This document shows positions 1 through 13,749 of a stretch of DNA of 64,000 nucleotides, one piece after another. The first letter of the stretch is position 1. Each line of letters starts with the position of its first letter. The notes beneath the pieces were generated by a model that had not been told where the DNA came from, made no database searches, and saw only the letters and a list, made by a program, of their open reading frames with translations. The position numbers and the translations under genes were made by a program. The DNA comes from Rotaria sordida (Eukaryota > Rotifera > Eurotatoria > Philodinida > Philodinidae): the NCBI GenBank assembly GCA_905250125.1, contig CAJNOL010000238.1, forward strand, positions 124,001 to 188,000. The letters run 5' to 3'.

Positions 1-1743
1 GAAGCTCTTTTTTGAATGTCATACATAAATTTTGTAAAATATAAAAATACATAATAAAAAAGTAATTATAAACACATCATAAACAAACAAAATATAACTC
101 TAACATAAAGTCATAACCAATAATTGAATTTTTTTTTCTTTTTATAGAAAAGGATTTTATTGTATCTACAATATTTATATTCCTAATGTCTTAGTACAAC
201 ATATCATATTCATTTCGTCGATTAAATTAATTTGTCAAGTTGTACTGACAATATTATCATATTAAAGTCATTTATCCGAAATCGATTTCAATCATTTAAT
301 AACCAACATATATTCTTTAACCAAACAAACATCATAAAAGATGATCATATAAACATTGTGTTGCATTATTTTTTTTTTTTGTCTCCTTGATAAATTATGT
401 TGAACAATTGATACTCATATGTAATTCTTCTCTTTAGTTCATATTGTAGTAATGTGTGCATATTTTTTATGTCTTCATTATTCACATTTATAAATAACGG
501 ATGGAAATAACAAAGAACAAAAATAAAAAAGCAGAATTGATTTTCTTTATTGTATTCTTATTTTTTATTTCATGCTATTATTTATATTGGAATGATTATG
601 GTTCAATCATAATAAAATATTATTATGTAAGATGGATGAACTCCATATAAGAGTATAATACAAGTTGTTTTTAGTATACTTACGACTATACTCGATAAAC
701 AACAAGCTTCCGGACTCAATTGTATTCAAAAGAAAACTCTTTTCGCATCATCGCACGTTTGAGTATATATAATATATACTGCCAACAGCAGTAGGTACAA
801 TTCATAATGTTTGTCTTGTGTTGAACAACTCATCTCTTTTCATTTTTCTTTTTTCTTAACCAGTAGTCATAGTCTCTAAACAGTCATATGTATACGTGAA
901 TAAATAATATTCAATATTATCTTGCATATCTCTAAAGATTTGTTCACATAGCAATTCTTCTTTTTTTTTATGTATATCACGCTAACGCATTTGCTTCCTT
1001 ATGCATGTATGATGATGCAAGTTCAAAATATCATTCAGTAACTATCGGATTGTGTGTGTACATGGCCGTAATTTAACACGCGATATACATCGACTTCTCC
1101 TTTGGTCTCATTGATCTGTGAGTATAGATTTCGTAAATCTTAAAAAATATGAATATTCTCGTTTTTCACATACACATTCATTTCTTACGAATAAAAAAAA
1201 AGAGACAAATTGTACTGCATTTTTTTTTCTCTTATGTATAAATCAGAATTATTCTCTTTAGTACTACTAACTAAATATAACAACTTCTCTTTCTTTTTCT
1301 TTCTCATTCTTTTACTTGTGCATGCATATCACGTCAGTTCATATGTGGATATAGTGATCAATTATAAAGTAGGTATGACAGGTGATAGTATATGAACTAT
1401 AAATGTGTATATTTATTGAATATAAAATGACTCCTTGTGAACAGTTTATATCTAATATTTTTTTGTCTTTTAGAACCAAGGACATAAGCGAGATGTACAA
1501 CAAGAATGATTCGATATTCGTTTTGATCATTTGTCTATTTAGTATTGTTGGATATTATAGTGTAAAGATATACATTTAAATTTATGCGACATATTTTATA
1601 TGATAAAGTAGAGATTAGAAATATTCTTTTGGGATTTTAAGTATTGTGTTTGATGTTTTCGAAGAAAAAAAGAGAATGGATTTTTCTAAAGGGAATTGAT
1701 TTCGTTTTTTTTTCTCTTTGAAGATGATTTGATACATTCTCTA
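1..1743. other. AT-rich intergenic region upstream of the sushi gene
   Basis: Very AT-rich sequence with poly-T and poly-A runs and only short open frames on both strands that show no coding character. No tRNA, rRNA or recognisable exon is seen. It presumably holds the promoter of the gene starting at 1744, but no core element can be assigned. Confidence 0.5.
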
Positions 1744-4700
1744 ATGAGAACAAAAAAAATCAATACGTTTTCTTATCTTCTACAATTCTTATTATTATGG
1801 GAATTGGCAAGTTATACTCAAGGTAAAAAATATAATATTGGTTTTTTTTTTCTTTTTTGTTTTAATGTTTCCAAAGAGTCGAGGTTAAAATAATAAAAAA
1901 AGAAATAAGGGCGTTAACTTCATATGACATATATAAACCATATAGACTGAAGTAATTTAGTAGCAATCAACGTTTGTTTTTATTGAGTGAAGATATAAAG
2001 TAAAACAAGGTCAAAAAGAGGAGGAGCAATCAAATTGAACTAATGTTATTTTAATTCAGTTTTTTCTTTTTTTTCTTTTTATTTCTATAACAATAGAATG
2101 AATATTTAAAATTCAATTAACTAGTCTCTTATATATTTATTTTAGCTTATTGGATTCGAGATCTTTCTTATTGTCCACGTAAACGTGAAGTAACACGACA
2201 ACGTCAATGTTTTAAATCATGTTTTGATGATAGTGATTGTCAAAGTCGATATCGTTCATGTGTATGTGATTATGATTGTGGCATGTCATGTGTAAAACGA
2301 GGTGACATTTTTTTTTTGTTTCTTCTTTTGTTATTTTCTTATTGATTTTTATTAACAAAAGGTATTACATGTCCATTTTTAACACCTCCCGATCATGGAA
2401 ATATCATCTATTCAAATGGAAATAGATTTAGTTCACGTGCTACATATGAATGTGATATAGGTTATATACTTGAAGGTCCAAAATATCGACATTGTCAAGG
2501 TGATATGTGGTGGGGTCCAACCAATTCTGTACCTTATTGTGCACAAGAAAGTAATAATTAATTGAATTTGACATTTTAATACTTGTCAAGATGATCATCT
2601 ATTTGATGATTTCAATACATCAAAGTTATGTATGTGTATCGAGATAAGCATAGGACATTGACTTCGATATTCTATTTCTATTATACATAAGTCTAGACTT
2701 GTTACAATGCTCAGTGAATTGAAGAAAATTATGATATAATTAACACGACACACAGTGTATTTGATATTACTAATTGACTTTTTTTTCTTTTTTTCGAAAT
2801 AGTTTTTTGTAATCAACCACCAGACATAACGAACGCAGTTAATGATGTTCCGAGTACAATTACAACATTTCATGCTGGTTATTCAGTTAAATATACATGT
2901 TTACTTGGTTATGTTGGGTATGGTGAAAATAAATAAATAAATTATTGATTTTCATTTTCTTTATTCTATTACAGAAATGGTACAACAACATCAGAATGTA
3001 CTTTTTTAGGTCAATGGACATTTGCAACTTTAAAATGTACTCGTAAGTAATGAAATAACTATTCTTGTTTTTATGGTTATTCGTTTAAAGAAAAAAAAAG
3101 TATATATATATGTATATAAATAGCTATTGATTGTGGTTCACCGGGTATATTACGTAATGGATTTTTAAGTGGTGAAAGATTTGATTATCCAAATATTATA
3201 GCATTCTTTTGTAATGATGGTTTTGAACTTATTGGAAAAGATACAACAAGAGCTTGTCAAGAAAATGGTTTATGGTCTGGTACAATGCCTTTTTGTCAAA
3301 GTAATTAATTAAAAAGAAAATTTTCTAAGAATAAAATAACACTAGATAAAAAAATATATACAATTCAAGAGTACTTTTAAATTTATATGTTAATCTTAAA
3401 GTGATGCTCTTGTTGAATAAAATAAAAACAAATAAGAGAAACAGTGGATAATAATAAGCTGTAGAAGTACTAACGAGAGAAACTACCCTAACGATAATTT
3501 CCCATTTGAACTCATATTGGATTTACAAGAAAGTCTCGGTGAGACTGGAAAAATATTAAAAGAATTTATGCCAATAGGTTTTCGGAGCTGTCTTATGACT
3601 GTTTTACTGAGTTTTTGATATGCACTAAATTTCCAACAAGTAGTCGCTTGACACAGACATACGATAAAAATTGAGGTTACTTGGAAATTCAATATCTCGA
3701 TAAAAGAACATCTTTGTCAATTGAAACTTTCAGGATCACTAGATCTATCTACAGGCCAAATTGTAGGTTGAAAGTAAAATGGTTAAAACTCGACTCCAGA
3801 ACACTATGGGCACGAATCCTTTTAACCTTTTCCTAGTCTTACCGAGACTTTCTTGTAAGCTCAAACAGTAAGTTATAGCTCAGGTAGTATCCTCGTAGGT
3901 TTAAGTATAATTAGGAAGAATATTCCTATCTAGTGGTAGATTCAATAGCTCGATATCTTCCATACAACTAATACTGGCTGTAGATTTGAATAAAAGGTCA
4001 GTCTGACGCAGAATTCTTGTGTTCAATTATTTGAGCTTCTCGTATATATTAACGACCCACATACTAGTAGCCACCAGTAAGCATGTCACAATACCATCAG
4101 TACCATTTGATATTAACCAGTGTTGAAATAGAATTGATAGTGACAGGCAGTGACATTGAATCGTGTTTAGCATTAGTTAGTGTTAGTACTAACATTAGTC
4201 AATACTAATACTTCAATACTGTATTAGTATTGCGACATGTCTAGCCTCAAGGGCATGTGTATGTCGTAACGCAATGAGCATACTATCGAACGGGTGATTT
4301 TAAACAAACAGCCTTTAGTAACTTGTCAAGCATAATTAGCTGAGGAATATTGCCATGTACTCTAATGGCATAACTAGAAAAAAGACTGCAGGCGGGTGAT
4401 TCAACTCCCTAATCATGCCTGTTGAGAGAGAGAGTAGAGACATTGTAAGGCTCAAAGCCTTCTTTTCAACGGAACTCAACTGTTGGTAGGGAAAGAGAGT
4501 GAGCCTCCACCTGTTTGCCCCAGTAATGTAATCAAATCTTAAATAGATTTAATCTGAGAAGTTTTATTTTCAGAAAAAACTTGTGGACCACCTCCATTAG
4601 TTTCTCATGGTCAGATAATTCAACCTGATCGAACAACAAATGAAACAGTTCAATATACTTGTCAAGATGGATATCAATTACATGGATCATCAATTTTAAA

Positions 4701-7237
4701 ATGTATATTATCTCAATGGCAACCTACACCACCAATATGTGAACGTAAGTTTTTCTTTCCTTTAATTTTTGTTTTTTTTTGTCTAAAAAAAAATAATATT
4801 TAGCTATAACATGTAATGATCCTCAAATAAATTTTAATGGTTATATTGAATCTTTATCGAATAATAATTCATCAAAATATTTAATTGATTCAATAATAAG
4901 ATTTCATTGTTCATCAAATTTAATATTACGAGGTCCACGTTTATCTAAATGTCGTTTTAATGGAAGTTGGTCACCGAAAATTCCCAAATGTGAAAGTATG
5001 TTTTTATTTTTCGATTTAATCTTATTCGTTGCTTTTTTTTTCTGTTCTTATTAATAGAACCAATACCTTGCGCGATTCCATCTTTACCTTCAAATGGTCA
5101 TTATCAAAATCTTCGTCCATTTATACAATACATTGATGATGGTAGTCAATTACAATATGTATGTGGAAATTCTCGATATCGTCGTCGAATATTTTGTCGA
5201 CAAGGAAAAATTTTACCACGAATGCCAAAGTGTTTTAATAGTAAAATAAATTGAAAGAAAAAGAAGAAGAAATTATTTTGTTTTATGATTTTTAGATTGT
5301 CAAGTTGAAGATGAACAAATAATATTTTCAAAAAAAATCTATCGTCATCGAGAAAAAGTTTATTTTACTTGTAACAATAATAATAGTTTACCTTCAATAA
5401 ACAATGAAACAATATATTGTATTAATGGAAATCTTTCTAAACAACCTATTTGTCAAAAGATTCCAATAATATGTATCGTTCCTCATACACTTTTTCTACG
5501 TAATATTGCTAATACAACAATTCCATCTGGAACATCATTTCAAATTGGTTCATCATTTTCATATACATGTATTCAAGATTATCAACCTATCAATCAATCA
5601 GCAATTGTTGAATGTCTTGACGATGGAAAATTATCTCATCATGCACATTGTGTACCAAAATCATGTAAAGAACATCCACCAATGATAAATAATGGTCGAA
5701 CAATATTTCATTCAACAATACATGGTTCTATAGCAAGATATAAATGCTTTCCAGGTTATAAATTTGAAAATAATAATTTAGTAAAATTAATATGTCAATT
5801 TGGTTTATGGTTACCAAAACAACTACCTAAATGTTTGCCGAGTAATGACAAATCTTTATGTCTATTTTAAAGCACGAGGAGATTAATATAAAAGAACTTT
5901 TTTGTTTTGGTTTTTGGTAAAAAGGAAATTTAAATTATATACCAGAGATGGAATCTGTTCGATGTAGAGATGTGCTGAATCAAGTTTTATTGGGTTCGGA
6001 ACTGGCAATTGCTTTTCTAGCAACTCTAGTCCTGATTTATGAAAATCTATGCCAGAATTTATTCATATCACATCTAAACAAACTCTCCAGTACTCAGTTT
6101 TTTTGATTTATTTATATGGCGACTAGTACATTATTGGATCGTCTCTGTTGAATTATGTTCTGATAGAATATTTAATTCTAATCTTTAGTTCCGGTTGGAA
6201 CAACTTTTTTCCTTGTAATCCCATCTCCTGTTCCGGCAAATTTTTTTTCATGGTCTCGGTCTCGACCACTAGGACTAAAGTTGGTCCCACATATATTTAG
6301 TTCGATCCCGAAAAAATACGAACTGATTCCATCTCTGTTGTATATTGCGATAATATTTTGATGTTATGTTCAATAGTCATTATAGATTGAAAATTTCATG
6401 GTTAGATCCAAAATGAAGCAATTCTTTGATGAGTAGTTACAGACTAAGATCTAATATAATGTAAACTGATAAGATAGGTCTACTATATTTTCTTTTATCA
6501 GAGATCGTAACAGACGTTTCTGTCTGTAAGACAGAAGAGTAGACCTAATACGGCCATGATCGATTTTATTATTAATTAACAATTATGTTGCCTAAAAAAA
6601 TATGTATTGGTCAATGTGATTGTTCTTCAAAGGATCATTGAGTTATGAGAAATCTTTGTATTCATTCTGCAATTTTTTGTATGACAATCTATAATTTTAT
6701 ATTCGTAACAAATTAGTATGTATGGAATTAGTAAGAATTTTTAATAGAATGTTTTGTAAAAAAAAGCTATTTTTCTTTGTTTGTTCATTACATTTATTCT
6801 TCTCTTTAAAAAAATCTTGACAAATATTTTAATATTTGTTGTAGTTTTTTGTCCTAATCCTGGTCCATTAATAAGTGGACGAATATATGTTGTACTGAAA
6901 GATGAACGTGTATCACCATTACCAATTCGAAGTGAATTTCGTTCTTATATACCAAATGTTAGTCATGGTCGAACAATTGAATTTGAATGTAATTCAGGTA
7001 TGATGATAGCTTAGAGTTTTTGTTTTTGTATATAAAGAATTGCATTTATAATTGTAGGATATGTTCTTCATGGACCAACTGGATTAACATGTAATCATGG
7101 TCGATGGATGCCTGCTGAAAGACCACGCTGTATTATTGGTAAATTCTAATTCTACTAGTTTGCAATGAAAAAAATGATTTTTATTTTATCTTTTTTTAGA
7201 ACATCATGTACAACCAAATATTATCTTTACAGGATAA
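1744..7237 (+). CDS. Secreted WAP plus 10-sushi (CCP) domain protein, LEV-9-like
   Basis: Exons: 1744-1822, 2146-2301, 2362-2550, 2803-2917, 2975-3042, 3124-3300, 4574-4744, 4804-4995, 5058-5240, 5296-5841, 6845-6997, 7058-7138, 7200-7237; 715 aa. Residues 1-26 form a signal peptide (hydrophobic core YLLQFLLLWELA). Exon 2 encodes an eight-cysteine WAP-like module (C-x11-C-x3-C-x5-C-x6-C-x-C-x3-C-x3-C, with CFDDSDC and CGMSC), the usual CC being CVC. Ten sushi modules follow, each with four cysteines and a late Trp; three share exon 5296-5841 and two are split by an intron. Nearly all module borders are phase-1 introns, as in exon-shuffled sushi proteins. No transmembrane segment or GPI signal is seen, so it should be secreted. 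WAP plus multiple CCP is the architecture of nematode LEV-9, which clusters acetylcholine receptors at neuromuscular junctions; orthology is inference. The short last exon (12 residues) is the least certain part. Introns 3301-4573 and 5842-6844 are swollen by repeats. Confidence 0.85.
3465..3905. repeat. Foldback element inside a sushi-gene intron
   Basis: The arms around 3465-3585 and 3790-3905 are imperfect reverse complements. The best core is TTACAAGAAAGTCTCGGT near 3530 against its reverse complement near 3850, and matching continues on both sides. It accounts for much of the unusually long intron 3301-4573. No coding sequence is seen, so it is probably a non-autonomous DNA transposon (MITE) remnant. 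A small perfect hairpin (AATACTAATAC/GTATTAGTATT, 4201-4231) lies further down the same intron. Confidence 0.6.
5938..6350. repeat. Weak foldback/MITE remnant in the last long sushi-gene intron
   Basis: The sequence AGAGATGGAATCTGTTCG near 5946 recurs as a near-perfect reverse complement near 6330, and weaker matching continues inward (GGTTCGGAAC against CGGATCGAAC-like sequence, and a shared TAGTCCT). It sits in intron 5842-6844, which is about ten times longer than typical introns here. Probably an old MITE. Confidence 0.4.
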
Positions 7238-10200
7238 TCATTTTCATGGACAAATGCTCTGTTTTTTGTTTTGAATAATTGAAGCTGGTCTTCATGCTTA
7301 TCGCTTAACGGCTTCTCTTTCTCTCTTGATAATGCAGATATAAGGAAAAAAAAGATGTTTTATCAATGAATGGCGTTTTATTTCTAATGTTTGTGATTTT
7401 ATCATTGTTCATTTTTTCTATTTTAGTCAAGAATGATTACATTTTTGTTTTTCTTTGTTTAATTTAATTCAATAAGTGATTGAAAAGTATAAACAAATCT
7501 CTTCTAGTTTGCAAGAAATGTAGCAAACGATTATAAAAACAAATAAATAATAAACAACATATACTTCATTAGAAATAAATGATTTGTTTTTTATGAATAA
7601 CATAATATGATCTCTTTTGAAAATTTATCATTCTCAGTTACTTTTTTATTACAAAAAAGTTTATTCTCTACGATAGTTTGATTGTTTTATGCTATTCTAT
7701 CTCATATTGTATATTATGTAACGATCCTATTGTCCGAAAAAAAAAGATATCTAAAAGAACAAAATAATGTATTACATAAATACAAGATGGAGAAGTTAAT
7801 AATAACGGAAGCATCATCCATATTTTCTATTTATTTTGATCACATTTGTAGATAGAAAACTATTTGGAAGATTCGACCATTCTTATAAAAGTTTGCGATA
7901 ATCATCAGTTTGAATCAATACTCTTAACGATTGCGGATATATGAGAAGAGACAATTAGAATGAGTCATTCTAACGTAAAGTCTTGATCAGTTTGCAAGGA
8001 AATCGATGGAAACGAAGATGAAACATTCATAATAAAAGTTGAAGTCTGTACTCAGTGAACATGAATATTTTATACATATCGTGACACAAAGCTCATAACA
8101 TGTCTCGCCCATCCAACACAAAATAACAACGTAATGAAAATTGTTTGAGAAACGTCCTCTAGAAATTAGTACATATCGCGGAGAAGCTTAGTGTTATCCG
8201 ATTCTCTCGACAGCTTTGAAGATTAGATCTAATGTTCTCATGTGATTTTATAGAGAATTGAACAATGAATCATTTGAAATCAAGCGTAGTTTTCTACCTA
8301 CAAATGTGGACAAGATAAAAAGAATGTTATTTTAATTTACATATTGTATACATCAATATACATTTTCATTTCTTTTTTTTTACATTTGTGTGTAACAGAT
8401 GAACGTAACATTCGGTTATATTAATTTTGACTTGTCTCTATTTTCTTCCGTAGTCGACATTTATTTTTTGTATTTAAATAAAAGAGACATTTATCAATTC
8501 TGATGATGATATTTTCTCAGATGAAATGTTATATGTCAATATTAATTAAACTCTGATAAATCAAAATGAATACTAAATTGAATTGAGTAAAAAAAAAACG
8601 AATCTCTCAAGAGAAAGACCGAAATACAATAAAACTTTGACGAAGAAAACAGAAAGTTATAGATATATGAGTGGTTTCATTTGTTAGTGGTGTAACACAA
8701 AAAAAGAACAAAGGTTATTCTTATTGAACAGAACGTTTTTTTTTTAGGAATCTTCAACCTACAAAATATCTCTACGGAAAATTTGTCCTGAACATGCTTA
8801 AGCTTTTTCAAAAAATTTAATTTATTCGTTGTTAGCGACGTGAGTGAGAACGAATATAGAAACGCAAAATTCTCTTGTAACTGAATAAAAAGTTCAAAAA
8901 CCTATGCTCAATGGTACAAGCCTTTATTGAGGATCTCGAGCTGAGATCAAAACAAAAAGTCTCGTTCTGAGACACGAGCAGACCTCTAACAAGCTGGCTT
9001 TCGGGAGGTGATTTTGTTTAGAGTTCGATCTTACTGAAAATTTCATCATAGATATAGTTTGTAGCGTAGACTCCATTCTAAAGCTATCCAATAATGATAT
9101 TTTTATTAATTAGAAAAAAAATAACTCTTATAAAGGATCAAAATCATATCGAAGATGATCACGTTGTAATTATCTTGGCATAGGTTTCTCTATAAACGTG
9201 TAAATCTAATTTTTTTTATGCTGTAGATATGATGTTCTTCAGCTTAGTTACTGTTGTATACTGTAGATATTGTCTGAGAACAAAATTTAATTATAAATTC
9301 TATTAAGACTTATAGGAGAATATTTATAGCTGATTCCGATTATAATATAGCCTGACAATATCTGACTATTCTTTCATTTAATTAAATACGGATTGTTCGA
9401 GATAGAGTCTTTCTATAGAAACTAATCTATCAAACTGAATATAACGTTTTTCTATTGCAATGTATTTAGTGGTAGCTACATATACTAGTTCCTGATCGAA
9501 GATGGAGTTTGAATACGTACATGAACTTTTTTTTGGTTTTGTATTTATCTATGTATAATCGTATATGTTTTCAATCTGTATCATAACTTTGAAAATGTTT
9601 GTAAATTTTCATAGTTTTATTTATTAAGATCAAAACTTCACATCAATCAGGCGAACTGAAATAAAAGAAGAATTGATAAAAAAAAATCATATCTAAACAA
9701 CATATGGATGCTGATGACCATCTGGATCACCAAAAGGAAAACTTTTGTTTAAACAAATACAGAATCTATTTGTTAGTCAATGTATCAAGTAATTCCTTAA
9801 GAAGATTTGCAAGATAGATGTTGATTACTTTTGCATGTTGCAATATTTTTTGTTTATATTAATTTTGTATCCAAAATTTAGAACGATTTAAAATATTCGC
9901 AAAGCTATTTTTGAAACAAAAGAATCAGCTTATTAACATACATATTGGACGATATGACAAGCATTATCAACGACATGAAATGACTCATGTAATTATAAAT
10001 AAATGGAACATGTCTTTTAGTATTTTAGATTAATCAATGCAATGCAATGCAGATATTTATAAAATCATTGATTCACTTCCAAATATGACACTTATTCTCT
10101 AACGGGTATCTTTGTTCGTATTGTATGCATTGATAAACATGATTATGGTAATAAATGTAATTTTAGTTTAATATTAACTACAACAAATTTCTATTATTTT

Positions 10201-11043
10201 ATTTCAGATTTTTTTTTCTAACAATTTACATAAATATTTATATTTTTGCCGCAAGAAGGAAGTTTTCTTAACATATTGTTTTTGCAAAACATGCACTTTG
10301 ACAGTAAAGAGCTTTCATGGATAAATTTGCCTCCTATCCATTATAATTGTTTACGAGGGTGTGCGTTCTCTTCATATATAATAAAATGTAGTGAGAAATT
10401 CCTGTTTTATTAAGCAGAAATTGTCATCAATCTTTGTTTCTTTTTTGTTCTGCTGAAACAACTCGTGGTGATGATAGTCTTAGTACTAAGTTATATGGAT
10501 ATATTCAGTATTATTTATTGCTTATTTTTTAAAACTAGTCATGTAAAAACATATATGCTATATACAGGAAAATGTTATTTATTATGTTTCTGATGTAGAA
10601 CATATTTTTTTTTCCTTCGAGATAATTAGTTTCTCAATATTGTTATGTATCTTGTTTTTTTTTTTAATTTTTCTTGAGAAAAGTGCATGATATATTATAA
10701 AAATACAAGAAGCACAAAATGAGATCTTCTCACTTCATTATTTCAAAATAGAAATGAGATTGGTTCTTTACTTCTCGTTTACAATCGAAGAAATCCTACA
10801 TGAACAAAAAACGAGAAAAAGGAAAAAAGTGTATGTGAGTAAAAATAAGGAAAACAAATATAGAATAGCATTGGCTTTATTGAATGCAATAAGAGGAAAC
10901 CAAGAGATAACAAAAAAAGAAAGAAAGATTTCAACATGTCGAAATATAAGATTATTATAGCTTCTATTTTTTTTTATAGAATAGATTAGAAAACTGAGAT
11001 GCATACTGTTTCTTTTTATCTTTATTTGAAGATTATTATAACG
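7238..11043. other. Intergenic region between sushi and glutamine synthetase genes
   Basis: About 3.8 kb of AT-rich sequence with no convincing exon. Open frames near 10754-11004 overlap on both strands, have no family resemblance, and lie in the likely promoter/5' UTR of glutamine synthetase. The last kilobase is rich in poly-T runs. No RNA gene was recognised. Confidence 0.5.
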
Positions 11044-12388
11044 ATGAATATGAAATCAACTAATGGTGCTTCTACAGATAAGGCTATTCTTCGTCGGTAT
11101 TTGGAGTTACCACAACCTGAAAATAAAGTTATGGCTACTTATATATGGATTGATGGCACTGGAGAAAATCTTCGTGGTAAAAAAAACCATTTACTAATAT
11201 ATTCTCTTTCATGTCTTATTACTTTTTTTTTATTTTTAATTAGCGAAAACTCGAACAGTCCAACGAGAACCAAAATCACCAAAAGAACTATCATGGTGGA
11301 ACTTCGATGGTTCATCAACAGGTCAAGCTGAAGGTTCAAATTCAGATATTTATCTTAAACCAGTTGCTATTTTTAATGATCCATTTATGCTTGGTCGAAA
11401 TAAACTTGTTATGTGTGAAACATATAAATATAATAAAGAACCAACTAGTTAGTAGTATTTGTTTTGTATTTACAATTAATCATCTTTTCTACAGGCTCAA
11501 ATAAACGATTTGGATGTGAAGAAGCTATGAAAGCAGCAGCGAATCAATATCCATGGTTTGGGCTTGAACAAGAATATACACTTTTAGATCGTGATGGTTG
11601 GCCATTTGGATGGCCAAAAGGTGGATTTCCTCATCCACAAGGTCCATATTATTGTGGTGTTGGTGCATCACAAGCACTTGGTCGAGATATTGAAGAAGCT
11701 CATTATAAAGCATGTTTATATGCTGGAATTAATATAAGTGGAACAAATGCTGAAGTTATGCCAGCTCAATGGGAATATCAAGTTGGTCCATGTGAAGGAA
11801 TTGATGCTGGTGATCAACTTTGGATATCACGATATTTATTATTACGTATAGCCGAAGAATTTGGTGTTCAAGTTAGTTTTGATCCAAAACCAATTCCAGG
11901 CGATTGGAATGGTGCTGGATGTCATACTAATTTTTCTACACAAGCTATGCGTGAACCTAATGGCATTGAGTAAATTATTTTTCTTTATTGAATTATTGTT
12001 GAAATACACTTTATGAATTATTCATAGAGCTATTAAAGAAGCAATTAAGTTACTTGAAGTACGTCATAAAACACATATTAAACGATATGGTAGAGACAAT
12101 GAACGACGATTAACTGGTCGACATGAAACAGCTGATGTAAACCTTTTTTTTCTAATGAATGAATTAAGTTTTTTTTTTTTTTTGTATGTGTATATTTAGA
12201 TTAATCAATTCAGTGCTGGTATTGCTAATCGAGCTGCATCAGTACGAATTCCAAGACCAGTTTGTGAAGAAAAATGTGGTTATTTAGAAGATCGTCGACC
12301 AGCTTCGAATTGTGATCCATATGCTGTGACAGATATTATTGTTCGTACTGTATGTTTGGGCGAAAAAGATCCTGAAGCAATAAATTGA
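11044..12388 (+). CDS. GLUL: Glutamine synthetase (type II, eukaryotic)
   Basis: Exons 11044-11176, 11244-11447, 11495-11969, 12028-12136 and 12200-12388 join into 369 aa, close to the ~373 aa of animal enzymes. It condenses ammonia and glutamate to glutamine using ATP, normally as a cytosolic decamer. Visible signatures: [18 protein letters not shown] in the N-terminal beta-grasp domain, [10 protein letters not shown] (metal-binding glutamates), [28 protein letters not shown] (ATP/glutamate site), then GRHETAD and [16 protein letters not shown], ending [19 protein letters not shown]. All catalytic blocks are present. The start MNMKSTNG is the first ATG leading into the conserved N-terminus; an open frame continues upstream (from 10999), so a slightly longer N-terminus cannot be excluded. 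The coding sequence looks intact. Confidence 0.95.
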
Positions 12389-12695
12389 TTATTATGCATG
12401 ATAAGAATTTAGCCGTGCATTTTTTAGTAGACGGAATAATATTTTATGACGTTTTTATTATAATCTGTCATATGTTACGTGTCGCAATTAAATGTTTTTT
12501 TTTTATTTCTGTCCGAAATGCTTTTTCATGTGAGTTTTCTCGGTCTTATGTTTATGCATCGATTACAATTGAAGTATTTGGAAAAAAATTGATTTATTTC
12601 TTCAGTCGATTAGTCTTTTAGTTAATTGTTTAGGGTAGTTTTTTGGAAATAATTCGATGCTTTTTTTGCACCTTTTTCTTCGTTAATCTTAATTA

Positions 12696-12701
12696 AATAA
12701 A
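12696..12701 (+). terminator. Polyadenylation signal of glutamine synthetase
   Basis: AATAAA hexamer about 310 bp after the stop codon, following a T-rich 3' untranslated region. It is the most plausible cleavage signal; no transcript data support it. Confidence 0.4.
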
Positions 12702-12899
12702 ATTTGCATTATTTATGTGTGGTAAATGAAAAAATCTAAATCACTCATCATATTTAGGAAATATAATTGAATTTATTTTGAATAAATTATACCGTGATAA
12801 GAGTAATTGCTAAATTCATAACTATTAAAATTTGAGTTGCTACTCTTGTTTTTTTTTCGATAAAGCGAACAACAACTTCGTAGATGTATATCAGTTTAG

Positions 12900-13480
12900 T
12901 AATACCCATTTTAAAAAAGAAAAAAGAATGAGTATTTTTTGAATAACTTTTGATAAAAACTAGATAGAGAGTTTCGGTTTTCACCGTTTAAAAGATGAGA
13001 TGAAACTACATAGAATCGTCTATACCAGATTTTTTTAACAAGTTGTCTCAGTCTACTATCAAGTTTGTTAAACACGAAAGATTGTTTAATGTAAAAATTT
13101 TATAATCTGAACTTTCAAGAGTGCACTAAAATCGTTAACTGAAGATCTATAAATTCTGTAAGTCCGATGTTGTAAACTTTAGCCAATCATGATTTATACA
13201 CATTTTACTGTATATTAGCGGCAGATTTCTTATAAAAAGTTAACTTTTTTTCTCATTTTTTAACGAAAAATTCACCATATAAATTTATTCCAAAGGCTGA
13301 ATTTTTTGACGAAATTGGCGAGAGACTCTGAGAAAACTTCTCAAAAAAGTCTGATATAGGCTATTCGATGCAGTTTCACCTTTTCTCTTTTAAACGGTGA
13401 AAATCGAACCTCTCTATCTAGTTTCTATCAAAAATTATTCAAAAAATACTCATCCTTTTTCTTTTTTGAAATGGGTATTA
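12900..13480. mobile_element. Foldback MITE, ~580 bp with ~155-bp inverted arms
   Basis: The left arm (about 12900-13055, beginning AATACCCATTTT) and right arm (about 13321-13480, ending ATGGGTATT) are roughly 80% identical reverse complements, separated by ~265 bp of unique AT-rich sequence. The ends are flanked by a possible 3-bp direct repeat, AGT. No transposase lies inside. Directly to its right is a transposase-like relic on the minus strand, which may be kin to the enzyme that moved it. Confidence 0.75.
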
Positions 13481-13483
13481 GTC

Positions 13484-13640
13484 GTAATATTTCAAGTTTT
13501 CGATGATCGGAGATTATTTGCCGAACGGTGCTATAACTCAGATCAGCTTGTGCTTGAACTTCGTCAACTGTGATATCTAAAGTGATCATTAATATGGCAA
13601 TAAACCTATTCGAAGTTTTCGGATGTTGCTTGATGATAGA
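13484..13640 (-). pseudogene. Transposase N-terminal helix-turn-helix relic
   Basis: Read on the minus strand, one frame stays open for about 50 codons and contains ITVDEVQAQADLSYSTVRQII, the pattern of the paired-like DNA-binding helix-turn-helix of mariner/Tc1-type transposases (the S-x-S-T-V-x-x-I recognition helix is clearest). Upstream the frame is broken by stops and no DDE domain follows. It abuts the foldback element at 12900-13480. The family assignment rests on motif shape only. Confidence 0.45.
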
Positions 13641-13749
13641 TACGTCTAATCATGTTCCGTCTTAAACATCTTCTCGATTTTCACGAATTCATTCATATCC
13701 TTTTTCAACTGCTCTGAGAGGTAGAGACTGGTTACCGAAAATAAAATAC

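Noticed and set aside
1210..1395. 61-codon plus frame and an overlapping minus frame upstream of the sushi gene
   Set aside because: Low-complexity Phe/Leu-rich translation of T-rich DNA, with no splice or family support.
10754..11004. Overlapping 68- and 78-codon frames on opposite strands before glutamine synthetase
   Set aside because: They overlap each other on opposite strands, match no family, and lie in the expected promoter/5' UTR.
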